DNA of 64,000 bases from Hepsetus odoe (taxonomy: Eukaryota > Chordata > Actinopteri > Characiformes > Hepsetidae). A program made the translations under genes and the position numbers. Below the pieces are notes generated by a model. It did not search any database. It saw only the letters and a program-made list of their open reading frames with translations, and was not told the DNA's origin. Location: NCBI GenBank assembly GCA_017165825.1, contig CM029372.1, forward strand, positions 8,578,948 to 8,642,947. The letters are read 5' to 3'. Shown here one piece after another: positions 49,813-60,540 of the stretch (the first letter of the stretch is position 1; every line of letters starts with the position of its first letter).

Positions 49813-50743
49813 ACTTTTTCACCCCGTGGCATTACAGAAACTGTAATGTTGTGAATTTACATACAATGTTGATGTAATGTTAAAAGATTCATGCTTCTAT
49901 ATAAGAAATATATAATAGATTTTAATTTCCTTTTTCCTACTGTTTTTTTTAATAGTAGTCCACTGAGTTATATTAATATGTATTTGAAAAACTGAATCAA
50001 ACCAAGGAAGAGCATTGCAGCAAACCTCAGTTGCAAACTATATACAACTCAACTACATATACATGGAACTGAGGGCAAAGGAGAAGGGGCTATACTGTTT
50101 TCTGGGCTATTTTTATGCAGGTTCCTATTAAAACCCACATCACAAGTACACTGCATCACATCCAGCAGTGCATGTGCAGCACAATGTGAAAAACAGTTTT
50201 GCAGTCAGGTCAATGTATGACTCAAAGCATATAGCATAACAACTTCACAAATTCTGTGCAGTCATTATGACTCGATGGGCATTTGTTTATATTTTTTGGT
50301 TCAATGTTAAATACATATCAGTGTTTGCTTTGCTCCAAAAGAACAAGCATAAACGCAAGCCATGTCAATTTTCAGTAACAGTCAAGGACTGCCTTATTAC
50401 ACAGATTTCAGCCACGCAATGTCAGCACATTGCCAAACCTGTCATACATCTTTTTAAGTTGCTGCACATGTTTAGGTTGCCAACGTCACAAAGGTTCATC
50501 CTTTCAAAAGGCCTATTTTAGGAAGAGCAGCTGCCATTAAGTATCAGAATGACTGACATCACTGCCTTTGCCTGGCTTACTCCATTTTCACTCTACAGTC
50601 CAAGAAGGCAGATGGGGACACACGAGTGTGTTACGACAGGATGAGGATAAGGAAGTAACATGTTAAGTATATTGTGTAATTCAGTACAAAATGTGGGAGC
50701 TACACATGAAGTATTTCTATATGAAAGGACACAAATAAGGAGG
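49813..50743. other. Intergenic sequence downstream of akr1d1
   Basis: No gene, RNA or recognisable repeat could be supported. An 84-codon plus-strand frame at 50267-50521 shows no family features. Confidence 0.45.
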
Positions 50744-50900
50744 TTTATTAAATGTCTGTTAGAATAATTTCAGTAGAAAGAAAGAAGCCCTTCACAGTAT
50801 CATAAATGTGATGAATGTTTAGATAGTGCCTCCTAGTGACCATATACATTTAAATGTGACAGCAGGAACCCCAAAAACTTGAATTCCTCAAAAAAAGGGA
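50744..50900 (-). other. akr1d1: akr1d1 3' UTR with polyadenylation signal
   Basis: AATAAA on the minus strand at 50749-50744 lies about 150 bases after the akr1d1 stop codon, giving a short and plausible 3' UTR. Confidence 0.5.
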
Positions 50901-51512
50901 TTAATAATCGTCATGGAAAGGGTACTCGGGATGGTCACTCCACCTGTCAATAGGAAAAAAATACATTTTAGCGTAGAATGCTACTTTAGGAGGGAGGAAA
51001 CCTTATATTTTTGAGTTCATTAGACATCTGATAGTGAGTTAACCCAAAATTAATTTATGTTCAATAATTGTACTACCACTTAAAGGCAACGAGATTACAG
51101 TTTATTATTGAAACATCAAAACCTCATGTACAGTTCTTGCAGATATTAAGGGCTTTTTGTATACATAATTATAAGTAATTACAAGTACATTACAACTGAA
51201 TCGGAATGTTTTGGCTATATAATGACTAAAAAAAAAGTCAACGGATCATTTTCAGACTGAGAAAGAAGAAATAAAGATATGAAAATAAAGGTATTTTGAA
51301 GTGTCTGTATTGTTGGCAAATGCATCATCTTTATTTCACTATAAGGTCATAAAAATGTGAAACTGATGTGACAAAAAGAGCTAGTACTCACATGAGGAGC
51401 TCCACAAAGCGAATATTTTTATTAAGTCCTTCAATGCGTCTCATTTCATCATCAGTGAGAGAAAAATCAAATATCTAAAGAAAAGATAATAAATAAATAA
51501 ATAAATACATGC

Positions 51513-51569
<57 letters not shown>

Positions 51570-54500
51570 CTGAGTTTGGCTCCAGCACCATCCGCTATCC
51601 TACTTAGGACAAATGCGTAATAATGATAACAATAGTAACAATGTGGTTAAAGCATAATATAGGTATGTTTAAGATGAACACTGGGCCATTATTTATCATA
51701 TGCCTGATTAACAAAAGAGTGTTTTAGTGGGTGGTGTAACTAAAAGCAAGCCAAGAAAAATAAATGCTTGCGTTTAACTACTTTTGAGATATTAAGCCCA
51801 CACATTCAAAAGAGATGAAAATGGACATTAGTTCATCACACGGTAACACTAATGAGTGAACCAATTTGCTGAAAAATGTCAGATTCTGTGAGCCTCTTAG
51901 AGATAGCGTACAGATTCAAACCATGCAAACCTATTATGGATCATCCTTGAAAGTAAAAATATATTGAATTAAAAGCTACAATCAACATGAGACAAAATCA
52001 TAACATTTATATATAAGAATATAAGTACTTTAAGAGTATAACACAAATGAAGGCTCTCAAAGCTAGCTGGGCATTCTCTTACATTGCTATCTGGGACTGA
52101 ATAGAGAGGGAAGGAAAAGCAGGATATTATCATTGTTTTTATCCTTCCACTGGTGTGAAATGATATAAAATAGTCCTGAAGATCATTTTGAAGTTTAAAT
52201 GTGGTCTTTAATACCACATTATGTCGATTGTGCTTAATATGAACAGTGGTGCTATTTATTCAAATAAAATAGTCTATTTTTAGGTTCCAGGTTTGAATCC
52301 CACCTCCAGCACTACCACCACTGGGTCCCTGAGCAAGACCCTTAACCCTGAGTGTCTCCAGGGGGACTGTCCCTGTAATTAGGACATGGAAGTCGCTCTG
52401 GATAAGAGCGTCTGCTAAATGCCGTAAATGTAAATGTAAATGTAACAGAATCTGATCCATGCAGCCACCACAGTAAAATGTTTAAACTGCAGCTGTAGTT
52501 TAAAACCATCAGACTTTCATTCATGAAGCAGTTGTGTATTTTGTAAAAATGTGTCCAGACTTTAACGTGCATTTTAAAGTACTGTTTTAAGGAAGCTAAT
52601 TATTCATATTTTTGTACTTTCTTCACTTTGCAGGCACAGACAATAATTCAGTTAGCCTGCATGAACTGACCTGGAAATTTTCTCTGATGCGCTGAGGGCT
52701 GAAGCTCTTTGGGATGACAACCACTCCCCTCTGAGCGTTGAACCTCAGGGCTACCTGTGCTGGATTCTTGTTGTATTTCTTCCCAATGGAGAATAGGACC
52801 TTGTCTTCCAGCATTGGCGGGCATTTCAAATTAACCCTGACAGAAAATACATAATAAGGTGATCCTTTCTAAGCCCAGATGGAATATCAAATTACAGAAT
52901 TCCCCTTCTGCAAAAAAGGTATCCACAACACAGAGTGTGGCCTAGTTTGCATCAGAGTAGAACTGCTTGCCTCTAGGTGCTAACTGGATGTTCTTGAGGA
53001 CTCTGAACCAAAGTTTGGGTGGTAATTGGGCCTTTCTGTGTTAGCGTGGACAATGTAAGCATGCCTAAACAGGGTTTCAACTTTGAAGCAGGTTTTACCA
53101 AGAAGCATCTCGAGAGGTTCCAAGAGGGCTGTAGCCCACAACCACAATGTCATTCTGCCGACAGAACTCCAGAAGCTTGGGCTGAGTAAAGTAGGGATGG
53201 CACTCCACCTGATGCAAGAGAAATAGATTTTTTTAAACAAGCTCTAAAACTACTGTTGGCTCTGCTGATTTCACTTTTTAGTATAAGATTATGAAAATGG
53301 GATGAATGTATGAAAGCTACAAAACTGGACGTCAGGAACCTTTGAGGTTGCATTTACACTGTCTGTACTTGGATGAACTATAAAGTACCTGCAAAGTACC
53401 TTTTCTTGACAATCTGTTTATTTGATCAGCCAACACAAAATCATTATCATGTTATATTTGCACGTACTGGTGTGAGATGTTTAGTGTAGCTTACCTGGTT
53501 GGAAACAGGTCTATGCTTCAGGCCAGGTTTGTTCAAAATCAGCTCCAACTGCCTTTTATTGAAATTTGAAACCCCAAGAGATTTTGTCAGCCCTGCGTCT
53601 TTGCAAGCTTCCAAGGCCTGTTGAACACAGTGTGGCACAGACAGCTGAGCAGGCTGAATTCAAATATAAAGTTTAATTTAAAAAAATGATAACACATTCA
53701 CAAAGAGCACAATTTCCTCAGTACCTGCAGGAAAAAGAATGTGATAACAGGAGTAAAAGATAAAAAACAAGGAGCAGGTGCCTTTGATGAGCAGTGACCT
53801 AAACAGTGACATTCAGTGCTAAAGAGATAGAGACCTCTGGTGGAGTTTTAGTAAAAGCACACTACAGTCTTTCATGGAGTTCATTACTTGGTTAGAACTG
53901 AAATGATGAATGCTGGGCAGATTTGCACAAAAATAAAGTGGTTCTTACCTCCCAGGTTGCACACAGATCTGTTTCATGGTAGACATATTTCCCATTTTTA
54001 TCTTTAGGGTAGAATTCATCACCTGGCTGAATCACAAACACAACACATCTGTGATTACCAGGCCTTTGAAAGTATCTGTGGTTTTATGTAGCAAAATAAC
54101 CATCTTTTATTTGAATTTTTACACAACTCTCCCGGACACTCTCTTTTTATTTAGAACTCAGCAGGTGTTTTTTGTTATTGTGATTTTAGAACTGACACTT
54201 AAATGACCTCTGAATAAATTGGCTCCCTTGCATTGGGTCTTTCAAAAAGCAGTTTGAACCAAAATGTACATATTTAGAAACCTGACAAAAATCCTCAGGG
54301 AAAAAGAACGTATCATGTGAAAAGTTATGAGACAGGAACAATGAAATATTCAGCTGTCTCGCCTTCTGCTCTACGTCCTCTGCTGTCTGTAGTAGCAATA
54401 CTCTTTATTTGGTTGGGTTAGGCTCAGGATAAGATTGAATAAAATCTAGAAGCTGCAGGTATGTTTTCGGTTCATCAAGGTACAACAATGTAAATTAACC

Positions 54501-56070
54501 TCAAAGGTGCAACATTGTCCTTGAGAGTAAATTTTATACTACCTGGGGGAAAAGCACATTTGTACCTTTTAATGATCTAAGTTTTTAAATATTAAAGTAA
54601 AACTGAAAGCATGCAGTTGGGTAGGGTGTACAAAAAAGTTGCCTTTAAAAACTGCAACAGAATATGGTGTTGACGGATTGTAGGTTGATTTTATTCATAT
54701 ATTTCTGTTATTTTCTCCATGGCCCTTTCACCCCCGTTACCCTAAATCCCTTCCCTAGGTAGTATTCACGTCCCTGTCACCTTTAACCTATATATTTTTA
54801 ACTGCATCTCTATTTTTCTATGTTCTCTTCTGAGTAACGCTTTCTTGGCACATCAAAAACACCCAAACAAGGTCATAGTCTTAGATTAGGTGTCTCCACC
54901 GGAGGCCTTGGAGCTCCCGGAGACAGATAAAAAGGCACACTCTGAACTGTGCAAGTGGAGAAAGAAAGGATTCCACACAGAGAGGAACACTGACCGGTCT
55001 TTTGAACATCTTGTAAGAACTTTGTTACTTTTTTGTTAATAAACTTCGCTATAGCTTAAAACCCTCTTCGCCATCACTGACTCCTCGAACCTTGGTTCTC
55101 AATCGGAGAATCAAACAGTGCAATCATGTTTTCTTGCTAAAGGAACTGAAGGTTTACCCTTGAGGGCACCAGGGACCTATGAAGTACCACCCCGGTGACA
55201 CCACAGTATTCTTTTCTGATAGGGCAAAAACACTGTATGAGTGCTGTGCTTTCTGAATACTGTAACAACAAGTACTGTAACTCCCTCCTGGTGGTATTAA
55301 ACTGAACATACCTTAAAGGCGATGGGAAGCTCAATAATATACAGATCAACATAATCCAGCTGTAAAGTCTTCAATGTTTTTTCTAGTGCAGGTCGAACCA
55401 ACTCAGGTGGGTGGAAGGTGTTCCACAGCTGTAAATTGGAACAGACAAATAAAAGTAACAAGGATTTGCACATTTTAAACTAACTTTTTTCTGTCTTAGA
55501 ATTCCATATCAGCCATCATGAAACATCCTTATATAAAGGAAAGGGTTAGGTTTCCACTGGCAGTACCTTTCCACAGTAAAAGATGTCTTCTCTTCTAACA
55601 GTCCCATCTGCAATCTTCTCCCGAATGGCCTGTCCAACTTCATGTTCATTAAAATAAACAAGCGCTCCATCAAAGTGTCTGTAGCCAACATCTATTGCCA
55701 GCTTCACAGAATCTCGGGCAGTACCTTTGGGTGTCTGCAAGAGAAATACTCACCTATAATATAAAACCTATAATTGTAAAGCTGACATGGTATCATTTGA
55801 TGATGTTCCTATAGTATTAGCATGTTACTGAACATTTTTAGAAACTAATACAAATAACATACAGGTTTATCAAGCTTGTTTACCTGAAATTTTGCCCTGA
55901 TCACATTAAATTAACATAGTACTTTCATACTCTATTGCAGCACAAGCAATAAATTGGATTCAGAATCTTACAGTGCGTGGATCCCCATAGGTCCCGAGTC
56001 CGATTATGGGCATTCTGTTGCCATCATTTAATGCAATGGAATTGTTCTCAGCTGTCAGTATAAGGCTCAT
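50901..56070 (-). CDS. akr1d1: akr1d1: delta4-3-oxosteroid 5-beta-reductase (9 coding exons, 328 aa)
   Basis: This is an NADPH-dependent cytosolic aldo-keto reductase that saturates the C4-C5 double bond of 3-oxo-4-ene steroids in the 5-beta configuration, needed for bile-acid synthesis and steroid clearance. Exons: 55972-56070, 55567-55734, 55312-55428, 53949-54026, 53495-53617, 53099-53208, 52671-52836, 51392-51474, 50901-50943; all GT-AG and in phase. The 328 aa compare with 326 in human. The tetrad is present: D55, Y60 (FDGALVYFNEHE), K89 (FYCGK) and E122 (LYIIELP). Glu instead of His at the last position is the signature of 5-beta-reductases within the AKR1 family. The (beta/alpha)8 barrel motifs GVSNFNKRQLE, NQVECHPYFTQPKLLEFC and VVVIPKSFSPQRI follow. 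The tail ends DHPEYPFHDDY. Confidence 0.95.
51512..51570. repeat. (AAT)n microsatellite in akr1d1 intron 7
   Basis: About 19 uninterrupted AAT units next to a short AAAT run at about 51487-51506, between the exons at 51392-51474 and 52671-52836. Confidence 0.96.
52279..52445 (+). mobile_element. SINE (family 1), 5'-truncated, in akr1d1 intron 7
   Basis: Begins inside the tRNA-like head at box B (AGGTTTGAATCCC). It then carries the full shared body with CTCCAGCACTACCACCACTG, AAGACCCTTAACCCTGAGTG and CTCTGGATAAGAGCGTCTGC, and a tail of repeated GTAAAT. The body is nearly identical to the 26125 copy, suggesting recent activity of the family. It lies antisense to akr1d1. Confidence 0.8.
54668..55117 (+). 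mobile_element. LTR-like segment in akr1d1 intron 3
   Basis: The segment runs from TG (54668) to CA (55117). It has a TATA-like AGATAAAAAG near 54925, AATAAA at 55038-55043 and a C/T-rich stretch beyond it, which is the order of promoter and polyadenylation signals in a solo LTR. No target duplication was found at these ends, and no internal retroelement coding sequence is nearby. The ends are therefore provisional, and ordinary intron sequence remains possible. Nothing suggests activity. Confidence 0.35.
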
Positions 56071-57150
56071 GTTTCTACTCTGCTGTGAGAGAATGCAAAA
56101 GGTTCACGACTTTTCTTCCTTATCATATTTATCAGTAATCTATTAGATACCTTTGGTCTTGTCATAAAGTCCTTCTGACCAGTTTTCTTCTAGCTACTAC
56201 TGAAACGTCCCCATTACACCCCTAGGTGTGTCTGGAAGACAGCAAAGAGATGACCTAATGGGCTCATTAGATCATTTTTAAGTGTGTGGTTGTTTGAAAA
56301 GTCACAGCTTCCAAAGTGTGCTTTAGATAACTTACAGATTATTATTTAAAACTGAGCTCAGAATGTGCATGGCTCGGTCCCAACTGCCATCCTGTACTCC
56401 TCAGTTCATAACATGTCTGGTTTAAATAAACAAGAACAGCAGCTATGGATTAGTGATGCTTGAGTAAGCAATCTCTGTATTAGGCAGAATATAACGTTCT
56501 GATCCGTCTTTGAAATAAAGACTAGTTTCTAAATAAATGGGATTGGGAGTGAGTGCTGAGTGAAAAAGATTGTTCAAAAACAAAATCGAGCAATCTTTGG
56601 TTAATGAAAGAAAGAACCTTTATGTAAATTAAATGTTTGAGAGTTTATAAATAGGTAAAAGTATAGTTGGTATAATAACCCATATATAGGTATAAACAGA
56701 TATAAATGATTATCATATAACGTGAGATTTCTTTTTAATTTAAGCTTTCTTACATTATATGAAGGATCTTAAATTATTGTTGTTCTTGTTGTTCATGATG
56801 AAAGTAGTATTATGTGTAAGATTTAGCAAATATATATTACCTTATCTATTCCTCAACCATGTCGAAATATTTTAAGACACAAAATCACAAACAACTAAGT
56901 CACTGATGTGAAAAAGTAAATTCCCCACCTAATCAACCTAATTTAATTGATAGAGTAAAATTACACCAGCCCCACCCAAAAAAGATTACTGCCAGCCCTG
57001 TTGAATCTAGACATTAAAAACAGCCTTTCTAAAAATGGGAAATTCCTAAAAGGTCTCAACAAACAGCACATATTGCCTTCATCTAAAGAAATTCCAGAAG
57101 CTCTGAGAAAGCTAATGAAATACATTAGTTAGGAAAGGATTACCAAAACC
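56071..57150. other. akr1d1: akr1d1 upstream region
   Basis: Minus-strand sequence before the akr1d1 ATG contains several GATA motifs within about 100 bases and a TTCTCTCACAG sequence 14 bases before the ATG that resembles a splice acceptor. No TATA box or start site could be fixed. The rest is AT-rich and non-coding. Confidence 0.35.
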
Positions 57151-57159
57151 CAGCTACTA

Positions 57160-57305
57160 GGGATGCACAAGCCAGTGTATTTCTTTGTGCCAGTCCCAAG
57201 CCCGGGTAAATGGGGAGGGTTACATCAGGAAGGGCATCCGTTGTAAAACTTTGCCAAATCAATATGCGGACAACGATACAGAAAAGAAGAAGGAAAGGAT
57301 TACGA
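57160..57305 (+). mobile_element. RTE-like LINE or related SINE, 3' fragment
   Basis: Contains GATGCACAAGCCAGTG, GTCCCAAGCCCGGGTAAATG, CAGGAAGGGCATCCGTTGTA and CAATATGCGGACAACGAT in order, ending in an A/G-rich AAGAAGAAGGAAAGG. These are standard phrases near the 3' end of a widespread fish retroelement that shares its tail with RTE LINEs. No coding frame survives. Confidence 0.5.
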
Positions 57306-58945
57306 ATCAATATCTCAAACTCTAGAAAAAAAGCAAATTAAAGTGAAAGCTATCGTCTCCAAATGTAGAAAACATTGAACAGTAGATAATCTTCCAATGA
57401 GTTGTTCTCCTAGCAAAATAACTTCAAAAAATCAGAAAGGAGGGCAAACACTATTTCACAACACTGTAGCTCAGTCTCCAGAATCTCAAAACTCTATGGA
57501 GTCAATCTCAAATGCGGACATTATAGAGACATTATAGACTTTAGCCCCATATTGGGTTTCCCTGAGGTCTCAAAGTTTACAACCACACACAGATCTCCCC
57601 AGGAGTCCTGCCACAGGTGAATATGTGAGTGTGTAGAAGGAACAGATGGAATTTATAGCTTTGCCAGCAGATGGATCTGTCCCAAATGGAGCTGTCAGCT
57701 ATCTAACCCAGGGCACAGGGAACCCTGCAGTGTGAGGATCTGTTAAAACCATACGTCAGACACCTACCAAAACATGGAGAAATCGCACTGTAAATTGTAT
57801 GAAATTGTGAGCAGCTGGTCACATGTGCTGGCAGAGAAGAGTGTGTGCAGACGTCTGCTTTGTTAAGTTGTTTAGTCTAGGCTTCCTCCCAGTTGTACAG
57901 GCTCTTAGCGTTATTGGAGGAGTATCCTGGTGTTTTTGTCTGGGATCTGAAAGCTTTGGTTTACGAACGGATAAGGAACAATACAGAACATTCTGGTGTT
58001 TGGATTTAAACACAAATGAATACATGAACCAAATGGCGGCATGCTGATTCAAACAAGCTGTTGCAGACAAAAATGACTAAACCATCGTCACATGTCTGTG
58101 CTCTGCTTTGCACAAGACAAACCGGGCAACGTTACAGTTCCAAATCAGACTACTCTTTTCTCTTCAGTTTTAATAGTTTTACTATTTGACATAACACTAC
58201 ATTTATTATCTGCATCATCGAGCAAATATATCTACATGCTTATGACAAATGATTCTTGCTTAAAGTCTGGAAACTGAAAGATTTTGGGGAATTCCGTAAG
58301 CATTTTCATATCTCTCATCAGTGTTTTTTTTTTCTCAGAGCACAGCAATTTAAGTTTTATATTATCTGTTGACAATGTTGCAGCTGTTAGAGAATTGGAT
58401 CTGGAAAAACTGAGTTTTTTTATTTGACATGATACAATTTAGCTCCAGCACACTTAGAGCTGGTAAATACATCTGAAACCCATGAATAGTGCTTAACAAA
58501 AATGTGCATTAGATCAGAAATTATTATTACACTAATTGTGTAAGGTATTGTATGTTTAACAAAAATATTTTTCCTTAAACAACAGCATAAACATTAGAGT
58601 ATGTGATGTTATGTTATAGGATATTAAGCATTCAAGATGCAATCATTACTGTAATCATAATGATGATGGTTATGCATCTTGCTAAAAGGAAAATACGATG
58701 CAATCCTGCTTGGTGTAGAGCCACATACTGGTCATAGTGCCTACACAGCAAGCTGTAACCCCATTCAGCTACAAAAAAATTCCAACTGTGAACATCAGAT
58801 CTACAGCATGCTGCAATGGAAGAAGTGGCCTGCTTTGAAGATTACCATTTTTAGAAATATTTTGTATACAGCTGAGTGTCTCCAAATTAACCGTAACCAA
58901 ATTAACCAAATCTCACTGTTATCTTTCATATGAAAGTGACAACCC
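57306..58945. other. Intergenic sequence right of akr1d1
   Basis: Short frames on both strands without homology. No RNA gene or repeat was supported. Confidence 0.45.
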
Positions 58946-59187
58946 TTGTCATTGCGAGGTCAATGCACAGCAGACAATGAAACACAACAAAATTGGACCT
59001 CTGCTTTTAACCCATGCACACTCAAACACCGTGCAGCAGTGGGCAGCTATTGAAAGCGCCCAGGGAGCAGTGATGGGGATGGCACCTTGCTCAAGGGTAC
59101 CTCAGGGCAACCTTTTTGGGAAGGGGTTTGAACCCCGATCCTCCGATCATGTGGCTAACACCCTAACCACTAGGCCACCGCTGCCCA
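58946..59187 (-). mobile_element. tRNA-derived SINE (family 2), well preserved
   Basis: The minus strand starts with GGGCAGCGG, then box A TGGCCTAGTGG (a full consensus match) and box B GGTTCAAACCCC. A body with CCTTGAGCAAGGTGCCATCC follows, then a 3' end containing GGGTTAAAAGCAGAGG and TTCATTGTCTGC. Box spacing is that of a tRNA. This copy defines the family best. Confidence 0.82.
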
Positions 59188-59780
59188 TGCCCTACCGCTG
59201 CATATGTGGGAAATGCTGGACATACGACATTTTTGCACATCATTTTCTCTTTATAAACATCATGTGTCTTATGTAATCTTCTGCTTGCATCAAACTCCTA
59301 ATATATCTGTTGGAGATTCTGTCCAAGGAGACCAATGTATGATCTTTTCACAGGACCTAAAACTAATACAGGAGCACATAGCTCTGTTCCTGGTGGTCAA
59401 CTCACCATGCAGAGTTAAGTTGGAGCACTAACTAACAAACTTGATCCACTGAATCAAAAAGTTCAACAAGACCATGTGAACATTAGAGGTAAGTGTGTTA
59501 AGTTGGCTTTGGAACGCAACTCTGCAAGAAGGTGGGTCACTGGGAGTTTGTTTATGCAGGCCCTGCCTTAGTGTAAGAAAGAGAAAGTATCTGAATTTAG
59601 GTAAAAACAGCACGGATTCAAGTAAAGCAAAGAAGACAAGGCAGGCAACTCCACTAGAGGACGCTAAATTGCAGTTTCTGAACTGGTGACCGTTAATTTC
59701 AGGAATGACCTGCTCTGGCCAAACAAAGATGGAGAGATGACATGATGAAAAAAGGTCCATAAAGTACAGGGGACTACTTG

Positions 59781-59969
59781 CCATTGTAAAACACAGCACA
59801 GTGAGAAACACAACCTCTACTTTTCACCCATACACACACCATGCAGTTATTTAAAGTGCCCGGGTAGCAGTGAAGGGGATGGTACCTTGTTCAAGGGTAC
59901 CTCAGCAACCTACTGGTCTGGGATTCGAACCCACATGCTTCCTGGGCCTAGTCCCCAACCACTGCCCCA
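59781..59969 (-). mobile_element. tRNA-derived SINE (family 2), shortened copy
   Basis: Same order as the 58946-59187 copy on the same strand: box B-like GGGTTCGAATCCC, then CCTTGAACAAGGTACC, then the phrase matching TGTGTTTCTCACTGTG. Box A and part of the body are deleted or diverged. Confidence 0.7.
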
Positions 59970-60059
59970 GAGAGATCCAAAATCAAACTACATGAATGGA
60001 GCTGGACTAAGGACTGTGTAAGCTAGTATAGTTTATGGACTTCATGGACCACCTTTGGT

Positions 60060-60540
60060 TAAGGGGCATTGTTATGCTGAAAGAGAATTGGACCCTCCTC
60101 CAATTGCTTCCACAAGCATGGAAGCACGCTCTCTTGTACACAGCGCAATGTAGCATTATGTGTTCCTTTCACTGGAACAAAGTGCCCCAAACCATGGAAC
60201 ATAGCCCATGAGTATTATAGCTCATCCACCACACTTTTCAGTTGGCACTGCACATTTGGATAGTGTTCCTCTAGCATCTGAGAAACCCATTTTTGTCTTT
60301 CAGACTGCCTAAAAGTGAAGTTTGATTTATAACTCCTGAAAACATGTTTTTACTCCTTCAATGTGGGTGTCCTTTACACCACTCAATGCTTGGCATAGCT
60401 CATAGTGACCTTAGGCTTGAAAGCAACTGTTCAGCTGCCGGAGTCAGCATGGAAACTCCATCCATGACGCTTGAGACAACAGTTGTTGTGAAATAGACAG
60501 CCCAACTACTTGTGTGCCTAAACACTTTTGGCTATTAAGC
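60060..60540 (-). mobile_element. Tc1-like DNA transposon, dead 5'/3'-truncated copy
   Basis: The minus strand carries phrases of fish Tc1-like transposase, including GLCSMVWGTLF and, in another frame, EEGPILFQHNNAP. In active relatives this last motif is normally FQHDNAP, where Asp is the second residue of the DDE catalytic triad. Here it reads Asn, and frameshifts and stops are present. The right end carries an ACACTTTTGGC-type terminal repeat (about 60526-60536), typical of Tc1 elements. No matching inverted end was found on the left, so the element is truncated. Confidence 0.7.
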
